DNA of 50,549 nt from Chitinophagaceae bacterium (GCA_004173355.1 SEAD01000020.1:1-50549), one strand, 5' to 3'. Positions 17,136 to 27,002 are shown, counted from the stretch's first letter. Translations and numbers: made by a program. The notes: generated by a model not told the origin, from the letters alone.

Positions 17136-17205
17136 ATCAAGTGGTTTGGTTATTGATCCTTAAATATATAGTAGCAGCGCGATCACTGCAAGTTTAATTA
17201 ATAAC

Positions 17206-18684
17206 TTAATATGCCCTGGCAAACAGCACGCGCTGTGTGGATGCCTTCCCGGTCAGGATACAGCTCCCGGCTTCCTGTTTATTGTTCAGCGGGATGCAGC
17301 GGATGGTTGCCTTTGTTTTTTCCTTGATCTGGTCTTCCGTTTCGGATGAGCCATCCCAGTGGGCGGAAACAAAACCGCCCTTGCCATCAAGCAGCGATAC
17401 AAACTCGTCCCAGCTGTTGGCTTCAGTAATATGTTCCTGCTGGAATGTTTTTGCCCTGCGGAAAAGGTTATGCTGGATTTCCAGGAGCAGCCCGTCGATG
17501 TATTGTGCAATGCCATCGAGATGGATGCTGCTTTTTTCCTTTGTATCCCGGCGGGCCACTTCCACTACCCCTTTTTCCAGGTCACGTGCACCAATGGCTA
17601 TCCGCACCGGTACCCCTTTCATTTCATATTCGGCAAATTTCCATCCCGGCCGGTTATTGTCATTGTCGTCGTATTTCACACGCACCCCGAGGTTTTTGAG
17701 TTGCGCCAGCAGTTCATGGGCCTTTTCGTCAATGGCTTTCTTCTGTTCGTCCCCTTTGAAGATTGGTACGATAACCACCTGCAGCGGTGCGATACGTGGC
17801 GGGATCACCAGGCCCTGGTCGTCGCTATGCGCCATAACCAGTGCACCGATCAGCCGGGTGCTGACTCCCCAGCTTGTAGCCCACACATATTCCTGCTGGT
17901 TATCCTTATTGGAAAATTTCACCTCAAATGCCTTTGCAAAATTCTGCCCGAGGAAGTGGGATGTTCCTGCCTGCAAAGCCTTGCCATCCTGCATCAACGC
18001 CTCTATGCAATAGGTGTCTTCGGCGCCGGCGAAACGTTCGTTTTCTGTTTTCACCCCCTGCACTACCGGCAATGCCATCCATTCTTCCACGAAAGTGGCG
18101 TACACCCCCAGCATTTTTACCGTTTCCTCTATTGCCTCGTCCTTTGTGGCATGGGCGGTATGGCCTTCCTGCCACAGGAATTCTGCAGTGCGCAGGAACA
18201 GCCGCGTACGCATCTCCCAGCGCACCACATTTGCCCACTGGTTGATCAGCAGCGGCAGGTCGCGGTAGCTCTGGATCCAGTCGCGGTATGTATTCCAAAT
18301 GATTGCTTCACTGGTCGGGCGAACTACCAGTTCCTCCTCCAGTTTTGCCTCCGGATCGACCATCAGTTTCCCTTTTTTATCCGGATCTGCCTTCAGGCGG
18401 TAATGGGTAACCACGGCACATTCCTTGGCAAAACCTTCGGCATTTTTTTCCTCTGCTTCAAACAGGCTCTTGGGTACAAATAGCGGGAAATAGGCATTTA
18501 CATGACCGGTATCCTTGAACATTTTGTCCAGCTGGTCGCGCATATTCTCCCACAAACCAAACCCATATGGTTTAATAACCATGCAACCTTTTACAGCCGA
18601 ATAGTCGGCCAGTCCGCCTTTAATAACGAGGTCATTGTACCATTTGGAGTAATCGTCCGCCCTTGAAGTGATTTCCTTGCTCAT
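17206..18684 (-). CDS. proS: Prolyl-tRNA synthetase, archaeal/eukaryal-type short form
   Basis: This 492-residue class II synthetase charges tRNA-Pro. Class II motifs are visible: motif 1 around [16 protein letters not shown], motif 2 [27 protein letters not shown] (given here in overlapping pieces [10 protein letters not shown] and [10 protein letters not shown]), and motif 3 near [17 protein letters not shown]. An anticodon-binding domain follows ([11 protein letters not shown]). There is no INS editing insertion between motifs 2 and 3, and the protein ends in the family's C-terminal domain with a terminal Tyr (RVLFARAY). This is the ProS type 3 architecture usual in Bacteroidota. Confidence 0.95.
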   Translation of the reverse strand: MSKEITSRADDYSKWYNDLVIKGGLADYSAVKGCMVIKPYGFGLWENMRDQLDKMFKDTGHVNAYFPLFVPKSLFEAEEKNAEGFAKECAVVTHYRLKADPDKKGKLMVDPEAKLEEELVVRPTSEAIIWNTYRDWIQSYRDLPLLINQWANVVRWEMRTRLFLRTAEFLWQEGHTAHATKDEAIEETVKMLGVYATFVEEWMALPVVQGVKTENERFAGAEDTYCIEALMQDGKALQAGTSHFLGQNFAKAFEVKFSNKDNQQEYVWATSWGVSTRLIGALVMAHSDDQGLVIPPRIAPLQVVIVPIFKGDEQKKAIDEKAHELLAQLKNLGVRVKYDDNDNNRPGWKFAEYEMKGVPVRIAIGARDLEKGVVEVARRDTKEKSSIHLDGIAQYIDGLLLEIQHNLFRRAKTFQQEHITEANSWDEFVSLLDGKGGFVSAHWDGSSETEDQIKEKTKATIRCIPLNNKQEAGSCILTGKASTQRVLFARAY

Positions 18685-18858
18685 TGCTTTTATTTTGTCC
18701 GCTTTGTTACGTTAAAATTAACAGATGGCCTGCCGTTTGTTGTGATTTCCATTGTAAATTCGACCAACCGCTTGTTAGTATCTGCAAACCAGGCAACCAG
18801 CCCGCCCAACAGACTAATCACGCAAAAGTAGTAACTTCACCGTATAAAACACTTTGCA

Positions 18859-19686
18859 ATGAAACTCAATCTTTTAATCGGAGCCACCCTGGTACTTGGC
18901 CTTGGAAGCTGCAGCACAGCTTACCGTTCTGGCCAGACCCCTGATGATCTCTACTATTCACCCGGCCGTTCGCAGGATGAGTATGTGCAGGTAAAGGAGA
19001 AAGATGACCGCGCATATAATAATAATTACGAGAATGGTGATGATTACTACGAGGACCGTTACCTGCGCATGCGTGTAGCCAACCGTTACCAGTGGGGTGT
19101 GCTGGATGATTATTATTTCAACAATCCTTACGCATACAATTATTATGGCGGTGCCTTTATGGGCAGTGCCTGGAACAACCCCTGGAACAGTTATTTCCTC
19201 TGGAATAACTTCTATAATCCCTATGCGTTCAATCCCGGCTTCTACCACGGTGGTGGCGGTTATTACGGCGGCGGTTTTTATGGTGGTGGCGGATATTATG
19301 GTGGTGGATTTGGCGGACATGTGGTGAATACCCGTGTTCGCACCCCGAGCCGTCCGATCTCCTTCAACCCTGCCAGCTATTCCAATGGTAATACACGGAG
19401 TAATAACAATGCGCGTAACTACAGCCGCAGTTATATCAACAATAACAACGGTTCACGGTACAGCAACTCCAATGGCAGCAACAGCAACAGCGGCCGTTAC
19501 AACAATGGGTATAACGGTTCCAATTCCGGCCGGAACAACAGCAACAGCGGTTACCAGCCATCGAACAACAACAACAATACGCCTTCCCGCAGTTACAATC
19601 CCCCGCCAAGTACGGGTGGTTCGAGCAGCGGCGGAAGCAGCAGTTCAGGCAGCACCGGTGGTGGCACAACAAGGCCCCCCAGGTAA
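18859..19686 (+). CDS. Gly/Tyr/Asn/Ser-rich low-complexity lipoprotein
   Basis: The 275-residue protein has a lipoprotein signal (lipobox LGSC, Cys18). Residues 20-115 are acidic and Tyr-rich (YNNNYENGDDYYEDRY, YYFNNPYAYNYYGG). A glycine/tyrosine repeat block lies near residues 130-155 (repeats of GGGYYGGGF). From about 170 to the end it is Asn/Ser/Gly-rich with RSNNNARNYSRS-like runs. No domain is recognisable. Similar proteins are common in Chitinophagaceae and Sphingobacteriia and often carry misleading vitellogenin-like labels. It is probably anchored in the outer membrane or exposed on the surface. A strong terminator follows, so it is likely a single-gene transcript. Confidence 0.75.
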   Translation: MKLNLLIGATLVLGLGSCSTAYRSGQTPDDLYYSPGRSQDEYVQVKEKDDRAYNNNYENGDDYYEDRYLRMRVANRYQWGVLDDYYFNNPYAYNYYGGAFMGSAWNNPWNSYFLWNNFYNPYAFNPGFYHGGGGYYGGGFYGGGGYYGGGFGGHVVNTRVRTPSRPISFNPASYSNGNTRSNNNARNYSRSYINNNNGSRYSNSNGSNSNSGRYNNGYNGSNSGRNNSNSGYQPSNNNNNTPSRSYNPPPSTGGSSSGGSSSSGSTGGGTTRPPR

Positions 19687-19710
19687 GCGATAAATGATTT
19701 CTAACTCTTA

Positions 19711-19756
19711 AGAGGAAACAGGATTTAAGCACAGCTTGAGTGTTTCCTCTTTTTTT
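19711..19756 (+). terminator. Intrinsic terminator of the low-complexity lipoprotein gene
   Basis: AGAGGAAACA (19711-19720) pairs perfectly with TGTTTCCTCT (19741-19750), followed by a run of T. It lies 24 bp past the stop codon. Confidence 0.85.
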
Positions 19757-19773
19757 GTACCTGTAATTATACA

Positions 19774-21339
19774 ATGAAGCAAATGATAAAGAAGCAGTTC
19801 CTGGTTGTATTGTCCTCCCTTTTTTCCGTAGCGGCGTTTGCCCAGATCCCGGAAGATGTGCTGAAATATTCATGGGGTCCGACCAATGGTACCGCCCGCA
19901 GTAATGCGATTGGTGGTGCGATGGGTTCGCTGGGAGGTGATCTGTCTGCAACCTATACCAACCCCGCCGGGCTTGCCTTTTACCGGACCAGCGACTTCGT
20001 GTTGTCTCCCGGGTTTTCCATGCTGAACAATAAGGGCGCATTCCGCGGAACCGATGCGAAAGCAAAGGGCAACTCGTTCAATCTTGGACCAACCGGTTTC
20101 GTTGGTGGCCTGGATGCGCGGGGACCCTGGCGCAATAAGACCTTCAGTTTTGCAGTTAACCGCACCGCCAATTTCAACAACAAGGTGGTATACCGCGGAT
20201 TCAATGATTTCAGTTCTTTTGCCGAACAATATGCCGCAGAAGCGGCTTACAGCGGGCAATCGATCGACCAGATGCTCGGCACCGGCAGCAATGTATCGCT
20301 TGGTACCAAGATGGCCTTGTACACCTACCTGATCGATACAGTCAGTCTCGGTGGGCAGAGTCCTGATTTCATCAGCATGGCGATGTTTGATAACCTGCGC
20401 AACGGCAATCCACTGCTGCTCTCCCAGCAGCATACGGTTGAAACCAGTGGCGGTATCACGGAACTGGCAATTGGTTTTGCCGGCAACCACTCCGACAAGT
20501 TTTATATCGGTGGTTCGCTCGGGATACCCATCGTGAATTACGAACGCGTGAGCACCCTTCGCGAAGAAGATGCTACTGCAAACAATAACAACAACTTCAA
20601 TTTTGCCGAGCTCTCCGAGCGTTTTACGACCAAGGGCTTTGGGTTCAACCTGAAACTGGGTATGATCGCCAAAGCCGGTGAAAAGCTGCGTCTCGGGCTG
20701 GCCGTGCACTCGCCTTCCATTTATGCGCTGACGGACAGTTATGTCGGCAACCTGAGTACGGACCTCGATTCTTTCCGGAGCGTGCCGGGGATCTATGATG
20801 TGAGTTCAAACCTGTTCAACAACAACCAGACACCCGAGTATGAGTATGATCTCAACACTCCCTGGAAGTTTATTGTGAGTGGGGCCTACGTAATCAATTC
20901 GGTGGAGGATGTGCGCCAGCAGAAAGGATTTATCACGGGCGAAGTGGAATACGTGTCCCACAAAAGCAATAAATTCCGGAGTGCTGATGGTACCGGTGAG
21001 GAATATTACAGCGACCTGAACAATGTAAACAAAACCTATTATAAAAATGCGTTCAATGTCAGGCTCGGCGGGGAAATGAAGTTCAACACACTGATGGGCC
21101 GGCTCGGGTTTGCCTACTATGGCAATCCTTATGCAGACTCCGAACTCAAGGCAAACAAGATGTTTATCAGTGGTGGTGTTGGTTACCGCAACGCTGGTTT
21201 CTTTGTGGACCTGACATACGTGCACTCCATCCAGAAGGATATCAGCTTCCCTTACCGTTTACCGGACAAGGCGAATACTTTTTCGAATATCCGGACAAAT
21301 GGCAGCAATGTCAGCCTGACCTTTGGGGTTAAGATCTGA
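19774..21339 (+). CDS. OmpP1/FadL-family outer-membrane transport protein
   Basis: The 521-residue protein has a signal peptide (about 1-24, ending AAFAQ) and a body of amphipathic beta strands. FadL-family marks are GTARSNAIGGAMGSLGGDLSATYTNPAGLAF (cited in part: the TYTNPAGLAF box), which forms the N-terminal hatch region, and repeated aromatic girdles. FadL-type barrels admit hydrophobic compounds such as fatty acids by lateral diffusion; the substrate here is unknown. Bacteroidota members are often loosely labelled hemin receptors, but I see no haem-specific motif. It ends just before a terminator shared with the convergent barrel protein. Confidence 0.82.
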   Translation: MKQMIKKQFLVVLSSLFSVAAFAQIPEDVLKYSWGPTNGTARSNAIGGAMGSLGGDLSATYTNPAGLAFYRTSDFVLSPGFSMLNNKGAFRGTDAKAKGNSFNLGPTGFVGGLDARGPWRNKTFSFAVNRTANFNNKVVYRGFNDFSSFAEQYAAEAAYSGQSIDQMLGTGSNVSLGTKMALYTYLIDTVSLGGQSPDFISMAMFDNLRNGNPLLLSQQHTVETSGGITELAIGFAGNHSDKFYIGGSLGIPIVNYERVSTLREEDATANNNNNFNFAELSERFTTKGFGFNLKLGMIAKAGEKLRLGLAVHSPSIYALTDSYVGNLSTDLDSFRSVPGIYDVSSNLFNNNQTPEYEYDLNTPWKFIVSGAYVINSVEDVRQQKGFITGEVEYVSHKSNKFRSADGTGEEYYSDLNNVNKTYYKNAFNVRLGGEMKFNTLMGRLGFAYYGNPYADSELKANKMFISGGVGYRNAGFFVDLTYVHSIQKDISFPYRLPDKANTFSNIRTNGSNVSLTFGVKI

Positions 21340-21369
21340 TAAAAAAAACCGGTCTGTCACAGACCGGTT
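21340..21369 (-). terminator. Terminator between two convergent outer-membrane protein genes
   Basis: AACCGGTCTGT / ACAGACCGGTT (21347-21357 and 21359-21369) is an 11-bp perfect stem with almost no loop. On the minus strand it is followed by eight T, so it mainly terminates the TonB-receptor-like gene; it may also slow the plus-strand transcript. Confidence 0.85.
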
Positions 21370-21381
21370 ACACTATACTTT

Positions 21382-23922
21382 TTAATCACCGCCGCCTTCA
21401 CTGCGGCGGTTTTTATTTAACAGGGAGAAATCAGCGTTCCCGAATTTGTAACTGAATGTCAGGCGCACGCTGCGTACATTCCAGCGACGGTAGGAGTCCT
21501 GGTAAAAATCATCGGTATCGTAGATCGTGCCCCAGCGGTTGGTATTGAACAGGTCATTTACGCCAAGGGTAAGCGTTGCTTTTTTCGCTTTGAGGAAATC
21601 CTTGCGGACCGCAAAATCAACACTGTACTGTGCCTTGTCGCGCCCCTGCGGGATCACGCGGCCCGACTCATATTCGCCGAGCAGCTGGAAACTCATATCC
21701 GTGAAAATATTCTTTTTTACCGGTGTGGCCTTGTACTCCCCTACCAGCTTTGCTTCCCAGTTGAACCCTTCATTGCTCAGGTCCTGGCCCGTTACGTTTG
21801 CATTGACTGTACGGTATTGCAGGTTAGCGGTCGGGGTAAGCGTAAAATTGACTCCGGCTTTATGCTGCAGGGTCAGTTCCACTCCATACCGGTTTGTTGT
21901 ATTCGCATTGATATAGGTGTTGAGGATCGCATTCGGATCGATCGCTGCATTCTGTAATTGTTCGTATTGCGCGGCACTGATGGTATCGCTGTACTGGGTG
22001 ATATCATCCGGGTTGCTGCGGAAATAAAGCACAGCAAGCAGGTTGCCCGATTTGTAGTCCTTGCTCAGGTTCAGTTCGAAGGAACTGATAAATTCCGGGC
22101 GCAGGTTGATATTACCCTGCCGGAGATTGGCGGGATCATTCACATCAATACTCGGGTTCAGCTGCCAGAAATCCGGACGCCGGATCCTGCGGGAGTAGTT
22201 GAACTGGAGTTCGGTTTTCTCATCCAGTTTATGTGTGAGGAACAGGCTCGGGAAGAGGGCGTTCCAGATTTTGTCCAGGCCATCGGGATATTCATATCCG
22301 AAATTGAATGAACTGTCGATCAGTTCACCACTGAATTTTGAATATTCTGCTCGCAGTCCGATCTGGTATCCAATGTTGCCGATCTTATTGGTATAGGTGG
22401 CATAAGCAGCATTCACCATCTCCCTGTACTTGTAATTGTTGCTGAGCGGGAGTTTCTCCGGCGTGCCGGTGGTGAGTGCGAACACGTCGAGCAGGCTCCT
22501 GAAAGAGTTATGGTAACTGCGGAGTCCAGCTTCAAACTTTTTTGTTTCGCTGACCGGATTAACAAAGTCGACCTGGAAAGTAACCTGGTCGTTGTTGTTG
22601 CCACCATTGTTATTGACAATGGAAGAAGGCTGGTACACGGAGCCGTCGGGATTGGCATAACTGTTCAGCACCGAAGACCTTTCGCGGCGGTTACCATAAT
22701 TGTAGTTGATATCAGCCGTCAGCTCCTTTCCTGTCTGTGGAAAGCTGTGTTTGTAGTTCAGTATACTGGCATTGCGGCGGAACAGATTGCGCCCTTCCGA
22801 TGTGCGGTCGCCAAAATAGATCGGTGATTTATCCACCTGGAGGTAATCCTGGTCCTGCCGCTCCACGTAGTTGAAATGACCTGCTCCCAGTTGCTGGGTG
22901 AAACTGATCGTGTTCCGGTTGTCCACAAAAAAATCCGCCCCGAACCGCAGCGAGCGGAACTCCCGTTTCCTTTTTGAATTGGAGTACTGGTTAAACAGGT
23001 CAGTTGCCTGTCCGTTTTGCCGGTTGATCCTTTCTGTTTTGCTTTTCGCGTTACCACCGTTCCGGTTATATCCTGCGGCGGCGAAAATGTTGAATTTCCC
23101 CTGGCGCAGGTTGACATTGAGATTGCTGTTGGCCACACCCGGTGTACCCACGCCAATGCTCGCCACACCATTCAGGCCCACGCGTTTGTTTTTCTTCAAT
23201 ACAATATTGATGATACCACCGCTGCTTGCTGCATCGAAACGTGCAGAGGGATTGGTAATCAGTTCAACCCTTTCGATATTATCGGCGGGAATCTGGTCAA
23301 GTGACAGTATAGTGGGACGGCCATCCACAAAAATCTGGGGGCTGCTGTTACGCAGCTGCACGTTGCCATCGATATCCACCGATACAGAGGGAATATTTTT
23401 CATCAGGTCTACCGCAGTACCACCTGTAGATACAAGGCTTTTGGAAGCATTGAACACTTTCCGGTCGATGCCCATTTCAAGTGCGGGGCGCGAGGCGGTG
23501 ACGGTTACTGCACCAAGCTGGCGGACCTCCGCCTCCAGTTCAAGGTTGCCCATGTCAATGCTGAATTTATCACCGGTTTTACTGGCGGCCGTTACATCAA
23601 TCTGTTTTTCTGTTTCCACAAATCCGATTGCGGTCACACGCACCAGGAATTTGGGTGACGCAGGGAGGTTATCAAAATTGTAGTCCCCATTGGCCCGGGT
23701 GAGCATACCCCGCAGCAGGGAGTCTTTGCCCTCCGGATTCCGTAAGAACAGCTGGACCGACGCAGCCTCGATGCCCTTGCCGGATGCCTTGTCCTGGATC
23801 TTTCCATACACCCTGCTGGAATTGATGGAAATGACCGTGTTATCATGTTGCGGCTCTGGATCACCCTGAGCAGCTGCAAAAATCGGTAAGAAGAGTATGG
23901 ACAGTACGGGGACGAGTTTCAT
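21382..23922 (-). CDS. TonB-dependent-receptor-like outer-membrane beta-barrel protein
   Basis: The 846-residue protein has a signal peptide (1-18) and a carboxypeptidase-regulatory-like domain at about 35-120 (SSRVYGKIQDKASGKGIEAA). A TonB plug domain covers about 135-250 (MKNIPSVSVDIDGNVQLRNS, IFVDGRPTILS, VELITNPSARFDA, GGIINIVLKK), then an outer_membrane_beta-barrel_3 type barrel that ends after FSYKFGNADFSLLN. The plug motifs match the OMP_b-brl family rather than SusC: the protein is smaller and has no SusD partner beside it. Ligand unknown. A promoter at 23990-23997 gives a leader of about 64 nt. Confidence 0.87.
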   Translation of the reverse strand: MKLVPVLSILFLPIFAAAQGDPEPQHDNTVISINSSRVYGKIQDKASGKGIEAASVQLFLRNPEGKDSLLRGMLTRANGDYNFDNLPASPKFLVRVTAIGFVETEKQIDVTAASKTGDKFSIDMGNLELEAEVRQLGAVTVTASRPALEMGIDRKVFNASKSLVSTGGTAVDLMKNIPSVSVDIDGNVQLRNSSPQIFVDGRPTILSLDQIPADNIERVELITNPSARFDAASSGGIINIVLKKNKRVGLNGVASIGVGTPGVANSNLNVNLRQGKFNIFAAAGYNRNGGNAKSKTERINRQNGQATDLFNQYSNSKRKREFRSLRFGADFFVDNRNTISFTQQLGAGHFNYVERQDQDYLQVDKSPIYFGDRTSEGRNLFRRNASILNYKHSFPQTGKELTADINYNYGNRRERSSVLNSYANPDGSVYQPSSIVNNNGGNNNDQVTFQVDFVNPVSETKKFEAGLRSYHNSFRSLLDVFALTTGTPEKLPLSNNYKYREMVNAAYATYTNKIGNIGYQIGLRAEYSKFSGELIDSSFNFGYEYPDGLDKIWNALFPSLFLTHKLDEKTELQFNYSRRIRRPDFWQLNPSIDVNDPANLRQGNINLRPEFISSFELNLSKDYKSGNLLAVLYFRSNPDDITQYSDTISAAQYEQLQNAAIDPNAILNTYINANTTNRYGVELTLQHKAGVNFTLTPTANLQYRTVNANVTGQDLSNEGFNWEAKLVGEYKATPVKKNIFTDMSFQLLGEYESGRVIPQGRDKAQYSVDFAVRKDFLKAKKATLTLGVNDLFNTNRWGTIYDTDDFYQDSYRRWNVRSVRLTFSYKFGNADFSLLNKNRRSEGGGD

Positions 23923-23989
23923 GGTGATTTTTTAATGCCGCTGGCGGTTTGCTTCCGTTTGTTTTAGCAGGCAGTTCCGGTTGGGGCCG

Positions 23990-23997
23990 CAAAGATA
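23990..23997 (-). promoter_or_regulatory. TAnnTTTG promoter of the TonB-receptor-like gene
   Basis: TATCTTTG on the minus strand, predicting transcription from about 23986, which is 64 nt before the ATG. It sits in the 109-bp gap after miaA. Confidence 0.65.
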
Positions 23998-24031
23998 ACA
24001 ATCCCTGCCGGCGTGACCGAATGGAAAAGGA

Positions 24032-24946
24032 TCAGCGGTTGTTTCCTGCCAGGGTGATGATACCGGATGCATCTTCCGGGGTAAACCATCGGAACTCCGG
24101 GTCCCGCCTGAACCAGGTTACCTGTCGTTTGGCATACTGGCGGCTGTGCGTGGCTATGAGCCCTGTGGCCTCGTCCAGCGTCAGATTACCATCGATGTAG
24201 TCAAACAATTCACTGTAACCTACCGTTCGCAGTGCATTTAGACGCCTGAAGGGATACAAATCCTGCGCTTCTTCGAGGAGACCAGCGGACATCATAGCAT
24301 TGACCCGGTCGTTGATCCGCTGGTTGAGGGTTTCCCGGGGAAGGTTGATGGCTGTGCGGATGATCCGGAACCCGCGCGGGCTGCGCGTCCCCGTATGGAA
24401 TGACAATATGGACCTGCCGGATACCAGTGCAACCTCAAGCGCACGCATCGCACGCTGCGGGTTCCTGATTTCACCTTCAGATACGAACAAAGGATCGTTC
24501 TTCTGCAACTCGTCCTGCAGCCAGGCCAGGCCGCCAGTTTCATAGCTGGCGAGAATCTGCCGGCGTACGTCCGGGTCACCGGGAGGTACAGGATCAAGAC
24601 CGTCTGCAAAGGCTTTCAGGTAGAGCCCGGTGCCACCCGTCATCACCACGGTATCGTGCTGCGTGAATAATGCGGTGGTTTTAGCCAGGGTATATTCTTC
24701 AAACACGGCGGCGGTCACTTCTTCGTGGATGGAATGTGTGGCAATAAAGTGATGCGGTACTTCAGCGAGTTCTTCCGGTGAGGGGCGGGCCACCCCGATA
24801 TTCATTTCGCGATAGCATTGCCGGCTGTCCGCCGAAATGATTTCGGTGCCAAAGGCTTTGGCGACCCGGATAGCGAGTGCGGTTTTCCCCACTGCCGTCG
24901 GGCCCGCGATAATGATTACCTGTTTACCTGGGGGGTTAGTGTCCAT
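24032..24946 (-). CDS. miaA: tRNA dimethylallyltransferase MiaA
   Basis: The enzyme transfers dimethylallyl to N6 of A37 in tRNAs reading UNN codons. The 304-residue protein has P-loop AGPTAVGKT, the ISADSRQCYREMNIGVARPS switch segment, MTGGTGLYLKAFADGL, an NPQRAMRALEV motif, and a C-terminal RQYAKRQVTWFRRDPEFRWF, all family-defining. I start at the second Met, which directly precedes the P-loop strand; the next upstream ATG (24961) adds five residues and is also possible. It is the last gene of the group CCA enzyme - pRiA4b protein - miaA, 36 bp after the latter. Confidence 0.94.
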   Translation of the reverse strand: MDTNPPGKQVIIIAGPTAVGKTALAIRVAKAFGTEIISADSRQCYREMNIGVARPSPEELAEVPHHFIATHSIHEEVTAAVFEEYTLAKTTALFTQHDTVVMTGGTGLYLKAFADGLDPVPPGDPDVRRQILASYETGGLAWLQDELQKNDPLFVSEGEIRNPQRAMRALEVALVSGRSILSFHTGTRSPRGFRIIRTAINLPRETLNQRINDRVNAMMSAGLLEEAQDLYPFRRLNALRTVGYSELFDYIDGNLTLDEATGLIATHSRQYAKRQVTWFRRDPEFRWFTPEDASGIITLAGNNR

Positions 24947-24982
24947 GTGTTGACCGGACATTGATGCTGCCGGCAGGATGGT

Positions 24983-25543
24983 TTATACTTCCTCTTCGGA
25001 TCCCGGTGTGGATTCGGCTTCGCCGAAATCTTCCCCGTCCTCATCTTTTTCACCAAATCCATCGGCACCCGAACTGAGATCATATTTCTCTTCCACATCG
25101 GCAAATTTTTCACCCAGCAGTCCCTTGGTACCATACTGGCTCGGGGCGATGCCTTCGGTGCGGACCATACCGGGGTAGGTCATCTTCGGGTTCTCTTCTT
25201 TGGACACATTGATCAGTTCAACAAGGAAGGCCCAGTTCTTTACGAAATCGTAGACGTAAATAAATTTCTGGTTGGGATCCCGGATCTCGGAACCGATGGT
25301 GGTGTCTTCCATCAGCAAAGGTTCCGCCTTGTAAGCCTTGTCATATTTTTCGAGGCTGATTTCCCGGCCGCGTTGCCAGTGGTCATTACTGCGGAAGAAG
25401 GTAGCCTTGTGTTTGTTATCAAACTCATATGACTTCAGGATGCTGTCATGCAGGTCGCGGAACGACTGTGTATGCCGGATGACGATGTCACGGTAAATGC
25501 TTTCATCCTCTTCGAAATAAATCCTGAACTTAAGAATTGCCAT
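24983..25543 (-). CDS. Plasmid pRiA4b ORF-3 family protein
   Basis: The 186-residue protein belongs to the PRiA4_ORF3 family: N-terminal ILKFRIYFEEDESIYRDIVI, the central TFFRSNDHWQRGREISLEKY and the conserved YVYDFVKNWAFLVELI. The last 40 residues are strongly acidic (DGEDFGEAESTPGSEEEV). The family is widespread, also as a passenger in IS elements, and has no assigned biochemical role. Its promoter (25550-25557) overlaps the last codon of the CCA-enzyme gene and leaves a leader of only about 3 nt. The constant company of tRNA-maturation genes here may hint at nucleic-acid work, but that is inference. Confidence 0.82.
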   Translation of the reverse strand: MAILKFRIYFEEDESIYRDIVIRHTQSFRDLHDSILKSYEFDNKHKATFFRSNDHWQRGREISLEKYDKAYKAEPLLMEDTTIGSEIRDPNQKFIYVYDFVKNWAFLVELINVSKEENPKMTYPGMVRTEGIAPSQYGTKGLLGEKFADVEEKYDLSSGADGFGEKDEDGEDFGEAESTPGSEEEV

Positions 25544-25549
25544 AGAAGT

Positions 25550-25557
25550 CAAATTTA
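25550..25557 (-). promoter_or_regulatory. TAnnTTTG promoter of the pRiA4b-ORF3 gene
   Basis: TAAATTTG on the minus strand. It overlaps the stop codon of the upstream CCA-enzyme gene and lies six bases before the ATG at 25543, so the transcript should be leaderless or nearly so. Confidence 0.55.
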
Positions 25558-26994
25558 CGATTTTACCGGATTTAAACCCATTCCCTTTGCCTTGTCGCGC
25601 AGGAAGTCCAGTGCAGCTTCCAGCGTATTGGGGATGATCCCGTCGAGGATTGCATCCTTGAGGGAATCTTTCAGCACACCCACGGGTTTGGAGGGGCTGA
25701 GACCAAACATCTCCATGATTGCCGATCCATCCACGGGTGGCTGCCAGTTGCGTAGCTGGTCGCGTTCTTCCACCTCGCGGCAGCGTGACCTTACCAGCTG
25801 GAAATTTTCCTGGTAACGCTTTACCTTCTGTTTGTTCTTTGAAGTGATATCGGCATCACAGAGTATCATTAACGAATCAAAATCATTGCCAGCATCGAAG
25901 AGCAGACGGCGGATAGCGGAATCGGTTATATTTTCCTTGGTGAGACTGATCGGCCGCAGGTGCAGTTCCACCAGTTTACGGACAAACCGCATCTCCTCCG
26001 ACTGTGGCAGTTTCAGTTTCGCAAAAATCTTCGGCACCATGCGTCCACCTACCACCTCATGACCATGGAACGTCCAGCCATGGCCTTCTTCAAACCTTTT
26101 GGTGGCGGGTTTGGCTATATCGTGCAGGATAGCGCCCCAGCGCAGCCAGTGGTCATCACTGTTGCGTGCAACATTATCCAGCACCTGGAGGGTATGTGTG
26201 AAATTGTCCTTGTGCCCATGTCCATCGCGGTACTCTGCCCCTGCCAGGTCGACCATCTGGGGGAAAATAATATGCAGCAGCCCGGTACGGAACAACAATT
26301 CAAAACCTATGGATGGTTGGCGGGAGGATACGATCTTGCGGAGTTCATCCGTGATACGTTCCTGTGAAATAATTTTTACCCGTTCGGCCATATGGCTGAT
26401 CGCATCGATGGCCGGCTGGGCAATAGTGAACTCCAGCTGTGCGGCAAAACGGATGGCGCGCATCATACGAAGGGGATCATCGCTGAATGTGCTGACCGGA
26501 TCCAGTGGTGTGCGGATGATTTTTGCTGCCAGGTCCTGTTGTCCGTCAAAAGGATCCACCAGTTCCCCGAAATTGTTTTCACAAAGGCTGATGGCCATTG
26601 CATTGATGGTGAAGTCGCGACGGTTCTGGTCGTCTTCAATGGTGCCCGGTGCCACATCCGGTTTCCTCGATTCAGACCGGTAACTTTCCCGGCGGGCTCC
26701 CACAAATTCCACATCCAGCCACGACTGGTCTGCGGGATCCTGGATGCGGATATGTGCAGTCCCGAAGTTTTTAAAAAAATTGACCTGTGCTGCGGGCTGC
26801 AGTTGAGCAGCTACTGCATGTGCCAGTGCGATGCCATCACCGGTGCACACTATATCCATATCCTTTGTGGCACGGCCAAGGAGTTTGTCCCGTACAAAAC
26901 CGCCGATCAGGTAAGCTTCCACCTGCAGCCCGCGGGCGGCAACGGCCACTTTTCCCAGTACTGATTCTTCGAATATGGTGCAGCTTATTTTCAT
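25555..26994 (-). CDS. cca: CCA tRNA nucleotidyltransferase with HD domain
   Basis: The enzyme adds or repairs the 3' CCA of tRNAs. The 479-residue protein has a class II nucleotidyltransferase head (LIGGFVRDKLLGRATKDMDIV, the GGxVRD and DxD signature, residues about 30-50) and the DNRRDFTINAMAISL motif. An RNA-binding helical region contains DPLRMMRAIRFAAQL. An HD domain follows (WLRWGAILHDIAKPATKRF). The HD domain fits CCA enzymes with phosphatase/phosphodiesterase activity. Poly(A) polymerase is the main alternative, but a genome with tRNAs lacking encoded CCA, like the tRNA-Leu here, needs this enzyme. Its promoter lies 8 bases before the ATG. Confidence 0.9.
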   Translation of the reverse strand: MKISCTIFEESVLGKVAVAARGLQVEAYLIGGFVRDKLLGRATKDMDIVCTGDGIALAHAVAAQLQPAAQVNFFKNFGTAHIRIQDPADQSWLDVEFVGARRESYRSESRKPDVAPGTIEDDQNRRDFTINAMAISLCENNFGELVDPFDGQQDLAAKIIRTPLDPVSTFSDDPLRMMRAIRFAAQLEFTIAQPAIDAISHMAERVKIISQERITDELRKIVSSRQPSIGFELLFRTGLLHIIFPQMVDLAGAEYRDGHGHKDNFTHTLQVLDNVARNSDDHWLRWGAILHDIAKPATKRFEEGHGWTFHGHEVVGGRMVPKIFAKLKLPQSEEMRFVRKLVELHLRPISLTKENITDSAIRRLLFDAGNDFDSLMILCDADITSKNKQKVKRYQENFQLVRSRCREVEERDQLRNWQPPVDGSAIMEMFGLSPSKPVGVLKDSLKDAILDGIIPNTLEAALDFLRDKAKGMGLNPVKS

Positions 26995-27002
26995 GCGAGC
27001 GG

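Noticed and set aside
17359-18483. 374-codon plus-strand open frame opposite proS
   Set aside because: It is Cys/His/Phe-rich without any family signature; proS on the other strand has all class II motifs.
19240-19320. Repeated GGTGGTGGC/TATTATGG-type units as a CRISPR-like or transposon repeat
   Set aside because: The units lie in frame inside the lipoprotein gene and simply encode its Gly/Tyr repeats.
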